DNA of 64,000 nt from positions 3,596,001 through 3,660,000 of the forward strand of contig NZ_CP058335.1 in the NCBI RefSeq assembly GCF_013391105.1, written 5' to 3'. The translations under genes were made by a program, and so were the position numbers. The notes below the pieces were generated by a model. The model saw only the letters and a list, made by a program, of their open reading frames with translations, searched no databases and had not been told where the DNA came from. This DNA is from Natronomonas salina (GTDB lineage Archaea; Halobacteriota; Halobacteria; Halobacteriales; Haloarculaceae). Below are positions 8,298 through 15,857 of the stretch, in pieces. How positions within the stretch are numbered: position 1 is the stretch's first letter; each line of letters begins with the position of its first letter.

Positions 8298-9371
8298 CTA
8301 CCGCCGGGGGTCGGGGCCGCGGAGTCCGGCGTGGGTCTCCCGTCGGCGCAGCAGGCGCATCCGCGCCCGGAGGTCGCTGGCCGCCGCCGGGGCCGCGGGT
8401 GTGGAGCCGCGCTCCTCGAGTTCGTCGACGGGGACCGGGAACCGCCGCAGGTCCCTGTGCAGCGCCATGCCGGCGCTGGCGCCGTCGGCCATCGCGAGGA
8501 CCGTCTGGTTCTGCCCGTGGGTGACGTCGCCGACCGCGTAGGCGCCGTCGACGCTGGTCTCCTGGTCGGCGTCGACCTCGATCGCGCCGTCCTCGGCGAG
8601 GTCGCAGCCCAGCGCCGCCGCCAGCGAGGTGTTGTACTCCGAGCCGTACATCGCGAAGCCGCCGTGGTAGTCGCGCTCGGAGCCGTCGCCGAACGTCAGA
8701 CCGCCGAGCCACGGGTCCTCGGCGTCGACGTCCGCAGGGTAGGCGTCGACGACGTCTGCCTCGACGACCTCGACCGGGTGGGCCGCCAGCTGGCGGTCGG
8801 TCTCGTCGCTCCACGTCGGGTCGTCGCCGTCGAGCAGCAGGTCGACCTCGGCGGTGAAGTTCAACAGCAGCATCGCGTCGGTCGCCGCCGCGTCGTCGCG
8901 GCCGAGGACGAACGCCGGGCTGTCGCCGACCTCGTAGGCGTCGCAGTGGAGACAGTAGAACATCCCGCGGCCGTCGAACCGCTGCAGCGCCGGCACGTAG
9001 GGCCCGCAGTCCGTGAACCCTGTCGCGAAGACGACGCGGTCGGCCTCGACGGTCGCGTGGGTGGCCTCGACGACGAACCGGGAGTCGCCCTCGCCGTCGC
9101 CTCCGGTTCGCCGGACCTCGTCGACCGGGTCGAGGTGGTAGTCGCCGCCGTACTCCTCGAGCTGTGCGACGGCGTGGGCGGCCAGTTCCTGCCCCGAGAC
9201 GTCCTCGGAGACGCCGTAGAGGTTGTGGACGTGGCTGACCGCCGCGTGCCTGCCGCCCTCCTTCTCGAAGACCGCCGTGCGGTGGCCGAGCCGCGTCGCG
9301 TACAGCGCCGCCGTCATCCCGGCCGGCCCGCCGCCCACGACGACGACCTCGTAGGCCCGCCGGTCACGCAT
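8298..9371 (-). CDS. thioredoxin-reductase-like FAD-dependent oxidoreductase
   Basis: This 357-residue flavoprotein starts with an FAD-binding Rossmann motif VVVVGGGPAGM (9-19) and has the second dinucleotide region near residue 155 and the FAD-closing motif GAYAVGDVTHGQNQ near 300. The redox motif is CLHC (Cys140, Cys143) in FYCLHCDAYE, unlike the CATC of standard thioredoxin reductase but like actinobacterial and gliotoxin-oxidase-type relatives (CxxCHGYE). It therefore probably uses a dithiol but not necessarily thioredoxin. The gene follows the DUF7553 gene with an 8-base overlap, so the two are likely co-transcribed and translationally coupled. Confidence 0.85.
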   Translation of the reverse strand: MRDRRAYEVVVVGGGPAGMTAALYATRLGHRTAVFEKEGGRHAAVSHVHNLYGVSEDVSGQELAAHAVAQLEEYGGDYHLDPVDEVRRTGGDGEGDSRFVVEATHATVEADRVVFATGFTDCGPYVPALQRFDGRGMFYCLHCDAYEVGDSPAFVLGRDDAAATDAMLLLNFTAEVDLLLDGDDPTWSDETDRQLAAHPVEVVEADVVDAYPADVDAEDPWLGGLTFGDGSERDYHGGFAMYGSEYNTSLAAALGCDLAEDGAIEVDADQETSVDGAYAVGDVTHGQNQTVLAMADGASAGMALHRDLRRFPVPVDELEERGSTPAAPAAASDLRARMRLLRRRETHAGLRGPDPRR

Positions 9372-9654
9372 CCTCTGGGTGGTTCTTCAGGTACGCCTCC
9401 AGGAGGTCGCTGGCGCTGCCGATGCGCTCGGCGACGTCGGGGTGGTCGGCCTCGCCCTCGAGTTCGTCGAGCTTCTCCATCACCTCGACGACGCGGTCGA
9501 CCTTCGGCCCCGGGTCGTCCTTCGTGATGGTGCCCTCCTCCTCCTCGAAGAGCCCGCCCTCGAGGGACTCCAGTTGCGTCCGGACGTGGGCGTCGGCGTG
9601 CTCGCTGGCCCACTGCAGTTCCTGGCGCGCGCGGTCGAGACGTTCCTGTTCCAT
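9364..9654 (-). CDS. DUF7553-like small helical protein
   Basis: A 96-residue acidic, all-helical protein starting at the ATG 9654-9652. It resembles the 89-residue protein encoded at 25724: both have an N-terminal helix with pattern L..A..EL..A, a middle D.GPKVDR / D.GKLAR segment and a C-terminal A...I..A.D.L..Y helix. This matches the haloarchaeal family annotated as DUF7553. Function is unknown. Its stop lies inside the start of the flavoprotein gene (8-base overlap). Since the second copy is coupled to a UspA gene, both look like accessory proteins of stress or redox operons. Confidence 0.75.
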   Translation of the reverse strand: MEQERLDRARQELQWASEHADAHVRTQLESLEGGLFEEEEGTITKDDPGPKVDRVVEVMEKLDELEGEADHPDVAERIGSASDLLEAYLKNHPEDA

Positions 9655-9829
9655 GGGCGTCACTACTGTCCCGAGCGGAATACGTGTGTGGCCGCCGACA
9701 GGAGAGCGGTAACAACGGTCGGCTTCGGGGCCGTAACGGCGCCGTTTGCGGGTCCCTGACCGGTTCCCTACCGTTCGGCTGGGGTTGGTCTCCCGAACGA
9801 ACTTGGGTCCGAACACCGTAGTCGCTGGC

Positions 9830-10249
9830 GTGGCTCGTCTCCTACCATCCGACGGAAACTCGAGCGAGGAAGCGACCGACGCCGACGAGACCGGGAGCGA
9901 ACTGACCCTGCGGACGGCCGTCCTCGGGGCGGGAGCGGTCGCCGCAGGGTTCCTCCTCGGCCGCCGATTGCTGGGGTCGGGCGGTCCCGACCCCGACGAC
10001 CTCCGGGAGCGCGCCGGGGAGGCGCTGCCGGGCAACGGGGTTGACGTCCCCATCGGCGATACCTCGGCGGACGATGACGAGACCGAGGCGGGGGCGGCCG
10101 GCGCCGACCCGTCGCTGGAGGAGGTCGACGAGCGGACGCAGTCCGACGTCAAGGAGGAGCCGGCCGAGCCCGGCGAGATGCAGATCGACGAGGACCTCGT
10201 CGAGGAGACGGTCGACGAGGAGGCCGAGGAGACCGACGAGGAGGAGTAG
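9830..10249 (+). CDS. single-pass membrane protein with acidic tail
   Basis: A 139-residue protein from GTG at 9830 (V-A-R-L-L-P start). One hydrophobic segment at about residues 27-45 (AVLGAGAVAAGFLLGRRLL) is followed by a strongly acidic tail of about 90 residues ending in a Glu/Asp run. The plan is that of the 315-residue protein at 7240. The tail has no domain. Starts further upstream in the open frame (to 9746) are possible, but the acidic character begins only after 9830. The function is unknown; a cytoplasmic-face membrane protein is the simplest reading. Confidence 0.6.
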   Translation: MARLLPSDGNSSEEATDADETGSELTLRTAVLGAGAVAAGFLLGRRLLGSGGPDPDDLRERAGEALPGNGVDVPIGDTSADDDETEAGAAGADPSLEEVDERTQSDVKEEPAEPGEMQIDEDLVEETVDEEAEETDEEE

Positions 10250-10267
10250 GGTAGCCGGACCGTTGTT

Positions 10268-10717
10268 TCAGGCGCCGTCGGCGACCGGGAGGTGTCCCTC
10301 GGAGAGCACCGTCTCGGCGTGCCAGACCATCGAGAAGTCCTGTGGGCTCGGCAGCGAGCAGGCCAGCCAACCGACGACGGCCAGTTGCAGGACGACCGCG
10401 TCGCCCGCGAAGGGGTCGGGGACGACGCCGGCGGCGACGGCGACCAGCGGGGTCGCCAGCAGCAGCGGCGCCAGCGAGGCGGCCCGGAGCCGCCAGGGGG
10501 CGAGGTCGGCCGGGACGGCCCGGAGTTCGACGGAGGCCCAGGTGCCGAAGACGCCGGCGCCGAGGCGGCCGGTCGCCTCGCCGTGGAGCCACTGGAGCTC
10601 GTAGTCGACGCCGCTGGCGCGCAGCACGGCGGCGTGCAGCAGTTCGTGGACGACGGTACCGATACCGACCGTCAGCAGCAGGACGAGCCCGGCGAGGATG
10701 AGGGTTGTCGGTGACAT
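10268..10717 (-). CDS. HExxH-containing membrane protein (putative metalloprotease, M50/DUF3267-like)
   Basis: A 149-residue integral membrane protein with about four hydrophobic segments. The first carries HELLH (residues 24-28, in TVVHELLHAAVLRASG), the zinc site expected in intramembrane metalloproteases of the site-2/M50 and DUF3267 groups. The conserved third ligand of M50 enzymes usually lies in an NPxxDG motif; here a related SLPSPQDFSMVWH occurs near residue 125 and Asp within it could act as ligand. That is inference. The gene is convergent with the acidic-tail gene at 9830, 18 bases apart. Confidence 0.65.
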   Translation of the reverse strand: MSPTTLILAGLVLLLTVGIGTVVHELLHAAVLRASGVDYELQWLHGEATGRLGAGVFGTWASVELRAVPADLAPWRLRAASLAPLLLATPLVAVAAGVVPDPFAGDAVVLQLAVVGWLACSLPSPQDFSMVWHAETVLSEGHLPVADGA

Positions 10718-10821
10718 TACTGCCCGTAGGGTTGCCTTAGTGGCGGCGATGGCCGGCCATAAACGACCCGGTCGACTTACCGCCTGAGTCCGGCGGAACG
10801 CAACGGGTTGGCGGTTATCGG

Positions 10822-11622
10822 TCAGGCGGGCGTGCCGTCGGGGCGGTCGTCCAGGCGGCGCCGGAGGGCGAGGTTGACGGTCGCGCCGACGAGTAGCACG
10901 AACGCGACGGCGTACAGCCAGACGAGCAGGAGGATCATCGAGCCGAGGACGCCGTACATCGAGACCGTCTCGACGACGTCCACGTAGAACCCGAAGAGCA
11001 CCTCCAGCAGCACCCAGCCGACGGCGGCGACGAGCGTCCCGGGCAGCGCCTCTCGCGGCCGGAAGTCGACCGACGGGAAGACGTAGAACAGCGGGAAGAA
11101 CGCGGCCGTCAGCCCGACGACGAGCGCCAGCGGGTTGAGCACGACGGCCAGCGGGTGCTCGCCGATGGCGAGCAGCGTCACGCCGCCGGCCGTCCCGAGG
11201 GTCGCGACGACCACCGAGAGGAAGGCGACGAGGCCGTCGACGACCTGCTCGAGGAGGTCGGACTCCTCGCCGCCGTAGAGCTCGTCGAAGGCCGTGTTGA
11301 TGCCGCGGAACACCCGGAGCATCCCCCAGACGAGCGTCACGACGCCGAGGACGGAGGCGCCCGCCCGGTCCGACGCGCTCGTCAGCGCCTCGAAGAGCAG
11401 GCCCTGGCCGACCGGGCTCAGGTACTGGCGGGCCAGCGACACGAGCTGTTCGGTGAGCGCGTCGCTGCCGACGGCGGCGGTGATCACGAGCAGTAACAGC
11501 AGCAGCGGCAGCAGCGACAGGAACGCGGAGTGGGCGATGCTCCCCGCCATGAAGGTGATGTTGTTCTCCCTGACCTCCTCGACGACGGTCCTCGCGAACC
11601 CGACGGCCGCGCGCCAGTCCAT
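10822..11622 (-). CDS. YihY/BrkB-type membrane protein
   Basis: A 266-residue polytopic membrane protein of the YihY/virulence factor BrkB family (PF03631). The N-terminal amphipathic stretch FARTVVEEVRENNITFMAGSIAHSAF is the family hallmark, followed by about six transmembrane helices with the conserved AFDELYGG and FPSVDF loops. It was once annotated as ribonuclease BN, which is wrong for this family; the real activity is not settled. It lies 49 bases upstream in map order of a hypothetical gene transcribed in the same direction. Confidence 0.9.
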   Translation of the reverse strand: MDWRAAVGFARTVVEEVRENNITFMAGSIAHSAFLSLLPLLLLLLVITAAVGSDALTEQLVSLARQYLSPVGQGLLFEALTSASDRAGASVLGVVTLVWGMLRVFRGINTAFDELYGGEESDLLEQVVDGLVAFLSVVVATLGTAGGVTLLAIGEHPLAVVLNPLALVVGLTAAFFPLFYVFPSVDFRPREALPGTLVAAVGWVLLEVLFGFYVDVVETVSMYGVLGSMILLLVWLYAVAFVLLVGATVNLALRRRLDDRPDGTPA

Positions 11623-11671
11623 GGGTAAAGCCCCGGCGGGAGGGCGGAAGTAACCCGCGACCGCGGGGCGG

Positions 11672-12097
11672 TCAGTACGGCGACTCGGCGGCGAAGACGA
11701 AGAAGGGCGCGGCGGGGTCGGGGTCGGCGCCGGCGAGTGCGACAGCCATCCGTCGGTGGACGGCGCGGGCGGCGCGCAGTTCGTCCTCGCCGAGCTCCTC
11801 CGTCTCCTCGAAGACGGTCCACAGCTGGAGGGGGAGCCTGACGACTCGACCGGGCGTGTTCTCGTAGCCGACGGGCTCGCTGCGGTCCTCGACGAGGTCC
11901 TCGTGGGCGCGGGCGGCCGCGTCGAGGGCCGCCAGGGTCACGACGAGCCGGTGGCGGGCGACCGGGTACTCGCTGGTCACGTTGTCGAGGAGGTCGCCGA
12001 AGTACCACGCGACGCGGGACTCGGCGTCGACCCGGTCGGCGTCCGCGACCGACGATTCGATCGGGCGTTCGTCGCCCTGGCGGAGGTCGGAGGTCAT
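11672..12097 (-). CDS. haloarchaeal protein of unknown function
   Basis: A 141-residue soluble, acidic protein. It is mainly helical, with a central segment AWYFGDLLDNVTSEYPVARHRLVVTLAALDAAARAHEDLV split into helices and a C-terminal FFVFAAESPY. No metal or nucleotide motif is seen and I do not recognise the family. It is the first gene of a possible two-gene unit with the BrkB-type gene, which starts 49 bases downstream. The ATG 12097-12095 precedes acidic protein directly. Confidence 0.65.
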   Translation of the reverse strand: MTSDLRQGDERPIESSVADADRVDAESRVAWYFGDLLDNVTSEYPVARHRLVVTLAALDAAARAHEDLVEDRSEPVGYENTPGRVVRLPLQLWTVFEETEELGEDELRAARAVHRRMAVALAGADPDPAAPFFVFAAESPY

Positions 12098-12133
12098 CGA
12101 ATCCGGCTTGGGGGTGGATACCGAACTCCTTTG

Positions 12134-12679
12134 TTACGGACTACTTGTGTTGAGTCGGAACGCGGCGTCGACCTGGCTGCGGGTCTCGGCTTCGCTCCCG
12201 GAGTTGTCGACCGCGACGTGGTCCAGTTCGACCGGCTCGAAGGCCTCGCGGAACTGGCGGTGGATCTCGAAGTCGGCGTCGCTGACTCCGTCGCGGGCCT
12301 CGATGCGGCGCTCGACGACCCGCTCCTCGCAGTCGACGTGGACGAGCCGGAAGCCGCGGTCGTGGCGGTCGGCCACCCCGCGAGCCTCCAGTCGGCGCTC
12401 GCGGGTCTTGAACGTCGCATCGAGGACGACCGACCGGCCGTCCGCGAGCCGTTCGGCGGCCCGGTCGAGCAGTTCGTCGTAGACGGCGGTCGTCTCCGCG
12501 TCCGTGTACTCGGGGTCGTCGAACAGCTCCTTCCGGACGACGTCGGTCCGGAGCACCTCGGCGTCGATTCCTTCGGCGATCCGGCGTGCGACCGTCGACT
12601 TCCCGACGCCGGGGAGGCCGCAGACCGCCACCAGCGAGACGGCGTCGACCTTATCCCGGTCGGGCGGACGCTCTGGCAT
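12134..12679 (-). CDS. AAA-type P-loop kinase
   Basis: A 181-residue P-loop phosphotransferase. The Walker A motif GLPGVGKST is at residues 21-29, followed by a long helix, the lid-type segment LRTDVVRKELFDDP and the Walker-B-like strand SVVLDATF. This is the AAA_33/gluconate-kinase-like group that phosphorylates small molecules such as sugars or nucleosides. The substrate is unknown. The DATFKTRERR sequence after the B strand is common in haloarchaeal members. The next gene on this strand starts 36 bases downstream. Confidence 0.8.
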   Translation of the reverse strand: MPERPPDRDKVDAVSLVAVCGLPGVGKSTVARRIAEGIDAEVLRTDVVRKELFDDPEYTDAETTAVYDELLDRAAERLADGRSVVLDATFKTRERRLEARGVADRHDRGFRLVHVDCEERVVERRIEARDGVSDADFEIHRQFREAFEPVELDHVAVDNSGSEAETRSQVDAAFRLNTSSP

Positions 12680-12804
12680 TCAGCCGGGACCAGCCGCGGC
12701 AGGTAGATGAGCGTTACCCTTCGCTGCCCCGCGGGAACCCGGCACCGGACCCGCCCAGCCCGGGGGTCGCAACGCTTTTTCCGTCCGGTCACGACCGCAC
12801 CTCC

Positions 12805-12927
12805 ATGGAGGACTACATCATCGAGGCGGAAGAGTACCTCTCGCCGTTCGTCGTCGTGACGACGGGACTCCTCGTCGCCGTCTTCGCGCTCGGGTTCGTC
12901 TACCAGGTCGTCTCGCTGGTCCTGTGA
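12805..12927 (+). CDS. 40-residue single-pass membrane protein
   Basis: A short gene starting at ATG 12805. The 40-residue product has an acidic N-terminus (MEDYIIEAEEYLSPF) and one transmembrane helix at about 16-39 rich in Val, Leu and Phe. A T-rich TATA-like element (GCTTTTTCC) lies about 27 bases before the start. It sits 93 bases upstream of the actin homologue on the same strand. Such tiny membrane proteins are widespread in haloarchaea and have no assigned function. Confidence 0.6.
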   Translation: MEDYIIEAEEYLSPFVVVTTGLLVAVFALGFVYQVVSLVL

Positions 12928-12988
12928 CCGCTCGAAGTCCGGAATTCGGCGGCCTCGGGAGGCGTATCGAGAGCTGAGTCACGGCTGG

Positions 12989-13017
12989 TTTATAGGTTCG
13001 GCGGGGTGGGAGGAGGT
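12989..13017 (+). promoter_or_regulatory. TATA element and strong Shine-Dalgarno of the actin homologue
   Basis: TTTATA at 12989-12994 and AGGAGGT at 13011-13017, with ATG at 13021. The Shine-Dalgarno match is nearly perfect and unusual here, since most genes in the window look leaderless. The distance from TATA to start would put transcription initiation inside or next to the Shine-Dalgarno, so another start or promoter further upstream may serve this gene. Confidence 0.6.
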
Positions 13018-13020
13018 ATC

Positions 13021-14070
13021 ATGAGCAGCGATTCCCAGACCGGCTCAGACGCGGACACCCCCAGCGACTACCCCGTCGGGGTGAAGCTCGGCAGCACGCG
13101 CACCGTCGTGAAGACGCCCGACGACCTCGAGCGGACGCTCACCTGCCTCGCGACCTACGAGGACGCCCTCACCGGCGAGGAGAAGGTCCTCTACGGCGAG
13201 GAGGCGGCCGTCGAGTACCCCGACCGCGTGCAGTACATGCTCCGGTCGGGCCTCCCCGAGGACGACGAGAACGCCGACGCCGCGGCGACGTTCTTCGAGG
13301 CGTTCATGGACGCCACCGACGTGCCGCCGGAGAGCGGCCTCGTCTACGCCGTCCCGACCATCGACAACGACGAGGGCGTCGCGAACCTCGAGGCGGTCGT
13401 CGAGTCCAGCCCCGTCGGCGAGACGTTCGTCCGGGCCTACCCCGAGTCGCTCTGCGGCTCCGTCCCCTGCTTCGACGGGCTCGACGCCCTCGACAGCATC
13501 TTCGTCGCCATCAACCTCGGGTCGACGAACCTCGAGGCCTGCGCGTACCGCCGCGGCGAGCAGCTCGCCCCCTACGCGACCGGCGGCGTCACCGGCAACG
13601 AGGTCGACCGCACCATCGTCTCCTACGTCGAGGAGGAGACGCAGGGCCGCGTGAAGGTCGACATCACGACCGCCCGCGAGTACAAGGAACAGCACGCGGA
13701 CTTCGAGGACTACGAGGCGTTCACGGACGTCGTCCAGCAGCCCGGCGGCGGCTCCCACGAGTTCACCATCGAGGACAGCGTCATGGACGCCGTCGACGAG
13801 TACGTCGACAGCGTGGTCGACCAGATCGCCAACGAGTTCCTCCCGGAGCTGGCGAACAACTACATGAAGGTGTACAAGCTGGCCCTCGACGAGCAGATCG
13901 TCCTCACGGGCGGGATGGCCTGCATCCCCGGCCTGGTCGAGGAGGTCGAAGAGCGACTCGGTGAGGAACTGCAGCGCGACGTCGAGGTCACGACCGCCGA
14001 CAGTCCCGAGCTCGCGGCGGCGAACGGCGCCCACCGCATCGCCGAGCAGCTCATGGTCCACCACGACTGA
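13021..14070 (+). CDS. haloarchaeal actin homologue (salactin/volactin-like, MreB/actin fold)
   Basis: A 349-residue cytoplasmic protein with the order of actin-fold motifs: phosphate-1 loop GVKLGSTRTVV (20-30), an MreB-like domain with GEEAAVEYPDRVQYMLRSG (59-77), phosphate-2 loop FVAINLGSTN (161-170), AREYKEQ (218-224) and the adenosine motif IVLTGGMACIPGL (293-305). Haloarchaeal actin homologues such as salactin and volactin are known to polymerise and affect cell shape or DNA distribution. In actin the two phosphate loops each contain an Asp; here these positions read Lys22 and Asn165. A nucleotide-binding but altered ATPase cycle is possible. ATG 13021 is set by a strong Shine-Dalgarno. 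Confidence 0.75.
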   Translation: MSSDSQTGSDADTPSDYPVGVKLGSTRTVVKTPDDLERTLTCLATYEDALTGEEKVLYGEEAAVEYPDRVQYMLRSGLPEDDENADAAATFFEAFMDATDVPPESGLVYAVPTIDNDEGVANLEAVVESSPVGETFVRAYPESLCGSVPCFDGLDALDSIFVAINLGSTNLEACAYRRGEQLAPYATGGVTGNEVDRTIVSYVEEETQGRVKVDITTAREYKEQHADFEDYEAFTDVVQQPGGGSHEFTIEDSVMDAVDEYVDSVVDQIANEFLPELANNYMKVYKLALDEQIVLTGGMACIPGLVEEVEERLGEELQRDVEVTTADSPELAAANGAHRIAEQLMVHHD

Positions 14071-14206
14071 TCGGCCCCCAGCCGGTCGACTCGTCGGCTG
14101 CGCGACCACCCCGATTCTCTCCGTGTTTTCACCCCGCCCAGCGACGGCGCCTGGCTGTCCGGCGGAACGGCGCCGGGAGCCGCGAACGGTGCCGCCGCCC
14201 CCCTCG

Positions 14207-14213
14207 TTTTTAT
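14207..14213 (+). promoter_or_regulatory. TATA element for the gene at 14236
   Basis: TTTTTAT lies 26 bases before the ATG at 14236, the usual distance for a leaderless haloarchaeal transcript. It indicates that this membrane protein gene has its own promoter and is not only read from the actin homologue promoter. Confidence 0.5.
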
Positions 14214-14235
14214 CTCCTCGCCGAGTGGTGCCGGT

Positions 14236-14655
14236 ATGACCGCACTGGCGGCACGCGAGTCGGCGCTGCTGACCGCGCTGTTCGCGCTCTCGTCGGTGGC
14301 GACGGCGCTCGTCCACGGGGTGTACGTCCCCAGACACGTCCCGGAGGAGTTCGTCGTGGCGCTGCCGTTCCTGGTCGTCGGCTGGGCCACCTTCGCTCTG
14401 GCCTTCTACGCGCTGGGGCGGATGCTCTCCGAACCGGAAGAGATGCCGAACATGCGGGCCCTCGACGGCGGCATCGCGGTGTTCCTCGCGTCGATCGTCC
14501 TCTCGGGCATCCTCGATACCGCGGGGATGACCATCGAGACGATGCCGCTGGTCCACGCGCTGCCGGCGCTCGGCGTTTACGCCGGCCTCGCGCTGGCCGG
14601 GTGGGGCCTCGGCGAACGGGCGAAGGTCATCGAGCGGATCACGACCGGCGGGTGA
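14236..14655 (+). CDS. four-helix membrane protein of unknown function
   Basis: A 139-residue integral membrane protein with four hydrophobic segments at about residues 10-28, 38-60, 80-97 and 105-125. There are no Cys pairs, His pairs or other catalytic signatures. A TATA element 26 bases before the ATG points to an independent leaderless transcript. It lies 165 bases downstream of the actin homologue. A functional link with it is conceivable but not shown by sequence. Confidence 0.7.
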   Translation: MTALAARESALLTALFALSSVATALVHGVYVPRHVPEEFVVALPFLVVGWATFALAFYALGRMLSEPEEMPNMRALDGGIAVFLASIVLSGILDTAGMTIETMPLVHALPALGVYAGLALAGWGLGERAKVIERITTGG

Positions 14656-14679
14656 GCGGCGCCCGCCCGCCGACTCGCG

Positions 14680-15117
14680 TCACTTGCCGGTGCCGTGGGT
14701 GACGAGGACGTCGACGTCGCTGTGCCGGACGACGTGCCCGGCGACGCTGCCCAGCACCAGTCGCTCGACGCCGCCGCGGCCGCTGGTGCCCATCACGATG
14801 GCGTCGGCGTCGACCGACTCGGCGTAGTCTATGATGGCGTTCTTCGCCGTCCCGTCGGGGACGGCCGTCGTCACGTCGAGGCCGCCGGCCCTGGCGCGGT
14901 CGGCCAGCCGGTCGACGAACTCCCGGGCCTTCGCGCGGATGGCGTCGTCGGCGCTGGCGTCGTCGCCGGGGAGCCGGAGGTCGCCCAGCATCCCGGTGTC
15001 GGCGACGCAGAGGACGTGGACCGTGGAGTCGTGGTGCCGGGCGAGCTCGAAGCCGCGCTCGGCGGCGTTCTCGGCGAACTCGCTGCCGTCGGTGGGGATG
15101 ACGATGACGTCGAACAT
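14680..15117 (-). CDS. universal stress protein, UspA family
   Basis: A 145-residue UspA-fold protein beginning MFDVIVIPTDGSEFAENA. The ATP-binding signature G-2x-G-9x-G-S is intact near residues 115-130 (GTSGRGGVERLVLGSVA), so it is probably an ATP-binding Usp. Archaeal Usps are cytoplasmic dimers linked to stress survival; targets are unknown. I use the ATG at 15117-15115 rather than one eight codons upstream because the family starts at the FDVIVIP strand. It is convergent with the four-helix membrane protein gene, 24 bases away. Confidence 0.9.
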   Translation of the reverse strand: MFDVIVIPTDGSEFAENAAERGFELARHHDSTVHVLCVADTGMLGDLRLPGDDASADDAIRAKAREFVDRLADRARAGGLDVTTAVPDGTAKNAIIDYAESVDADAIVMGTSGRGGVERLVLGSVAGHVVRHSDVDVLVTHGTGK

Positions 15118-15188
15118 GGGAGGGGCCGGGCGGTCGGACACGTCCCGGGCGTGCGACCGACTACGCGGGCCCGTCCTAAAACGGTTGG

Positions 15189-15545
15189 TCAGGCGCTGGA
15201 GATGACGACGAGGTTCCAGGCCGTGACGAGGGCGCCGACGGTGGCCAGCGCCAGCGGGACCGCGACCCGACCCGGCGTGCGGACCAGCCGCCAGAGGAGG
15301 TAGAAGGCGCCGAACGTGACGACCTTGACGCCGAGGAGGACGAAGCGGCCGTGGGCCTCCATCAGCGGGGCGGCGACGGGGCCGGCCTCGGCGATGCCGC
15401 CGGTGGAGAGCCCCCAGAACGTCGTGACGGTGTCGCCCACGCCGTAGAGGAGTATCGCGGCGAGCCAGACCCGTCGCTGCCTGGTCGCGAGCGCCTCGAG
15501 GTGGTCGCCGTCCGAGATCAGATCCGTCCCTGAGTCACCGAGCAC
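15189..15545 (-). CDS. membrane protein, possibly DUF5658-like
   Basis: A 118-residue membrane protein from GTG 15545-15543. After a polar N-terminus of about 25 residues come about four hydrophobic segments. The motif GDTVTTFWGLSTGGIAEAG followed by P at about residues 35-54 resembles the conserved D..TT..GL....EANP pattern of DUF5658-type proteins in archaea and bacteria. That assignment is from memory of the pattern and is tentative. The function is unknown. The tiny membrane gene at 15561 lies just upstream on the same strand with 15 bases between. Confidence 0.6.
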   Translation of the reverse strand: MLGDSGTDLISDGDHLEALATRQRRVWLAAILLYGVGDTVTTFWGLSTGGIAEAGPVAAPLMEAHGRFVLLGVKVVTFGAFYLLWRLVRTPGRVAVPLALATVGALVTAWNLVVISSA

Positions 15546-15560
15546 GGTGGCTCCGACGGG

Positions 15561-15704
15561 TCAGGGGACGATAACGGCGGCGCACGCGAGCGCGACGGCC
15601 GTGGTCAGCGTCGCCAGCAACAGGAAGTCCGCCGTCGGCGAGATGTACGCCTCGCCCTCCGGGGTGGCGTCGGGGTCGAGCGACGCCGCGTGGTCGGTGG
15701 CCAT
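15561..15704 (-). CDS. 47-residue single-pass membrane protein
   Basis: A short gene from ATG 15704-15702. The product has an acidic, polar N-terminus (about 27 residues, including PTADF) and one C-terminal transmembrane helix of Leu, Ala, Thr and Val ending at the stop. It lies 15 bases before the GTG of the next membrane protein gene and could be co-transcribed with it. No family is recognised. The long frame that continues upstream on this strand is a shadow of YchF. Confidence 0.5.
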   Translation of the reverse strand: MATDHAASLDPDATPEGEAYISPTADFLLLATLTTAVALACAAVIVP

Positions 15705-15857
15705 ACCCGGACGTGGGCTCCGCAGGGCTTCAACGTCCGCGCGGTTTCGAGTGCCGATACGACGCGCTACCGTGGCTGAATCCTGCGCGGTGTGCCAGCG
15801 AAACCCACGGAAGGCGGCGATGGAAGCCCTCTTGGGCGGCGGCGGGATACCGGGGAT

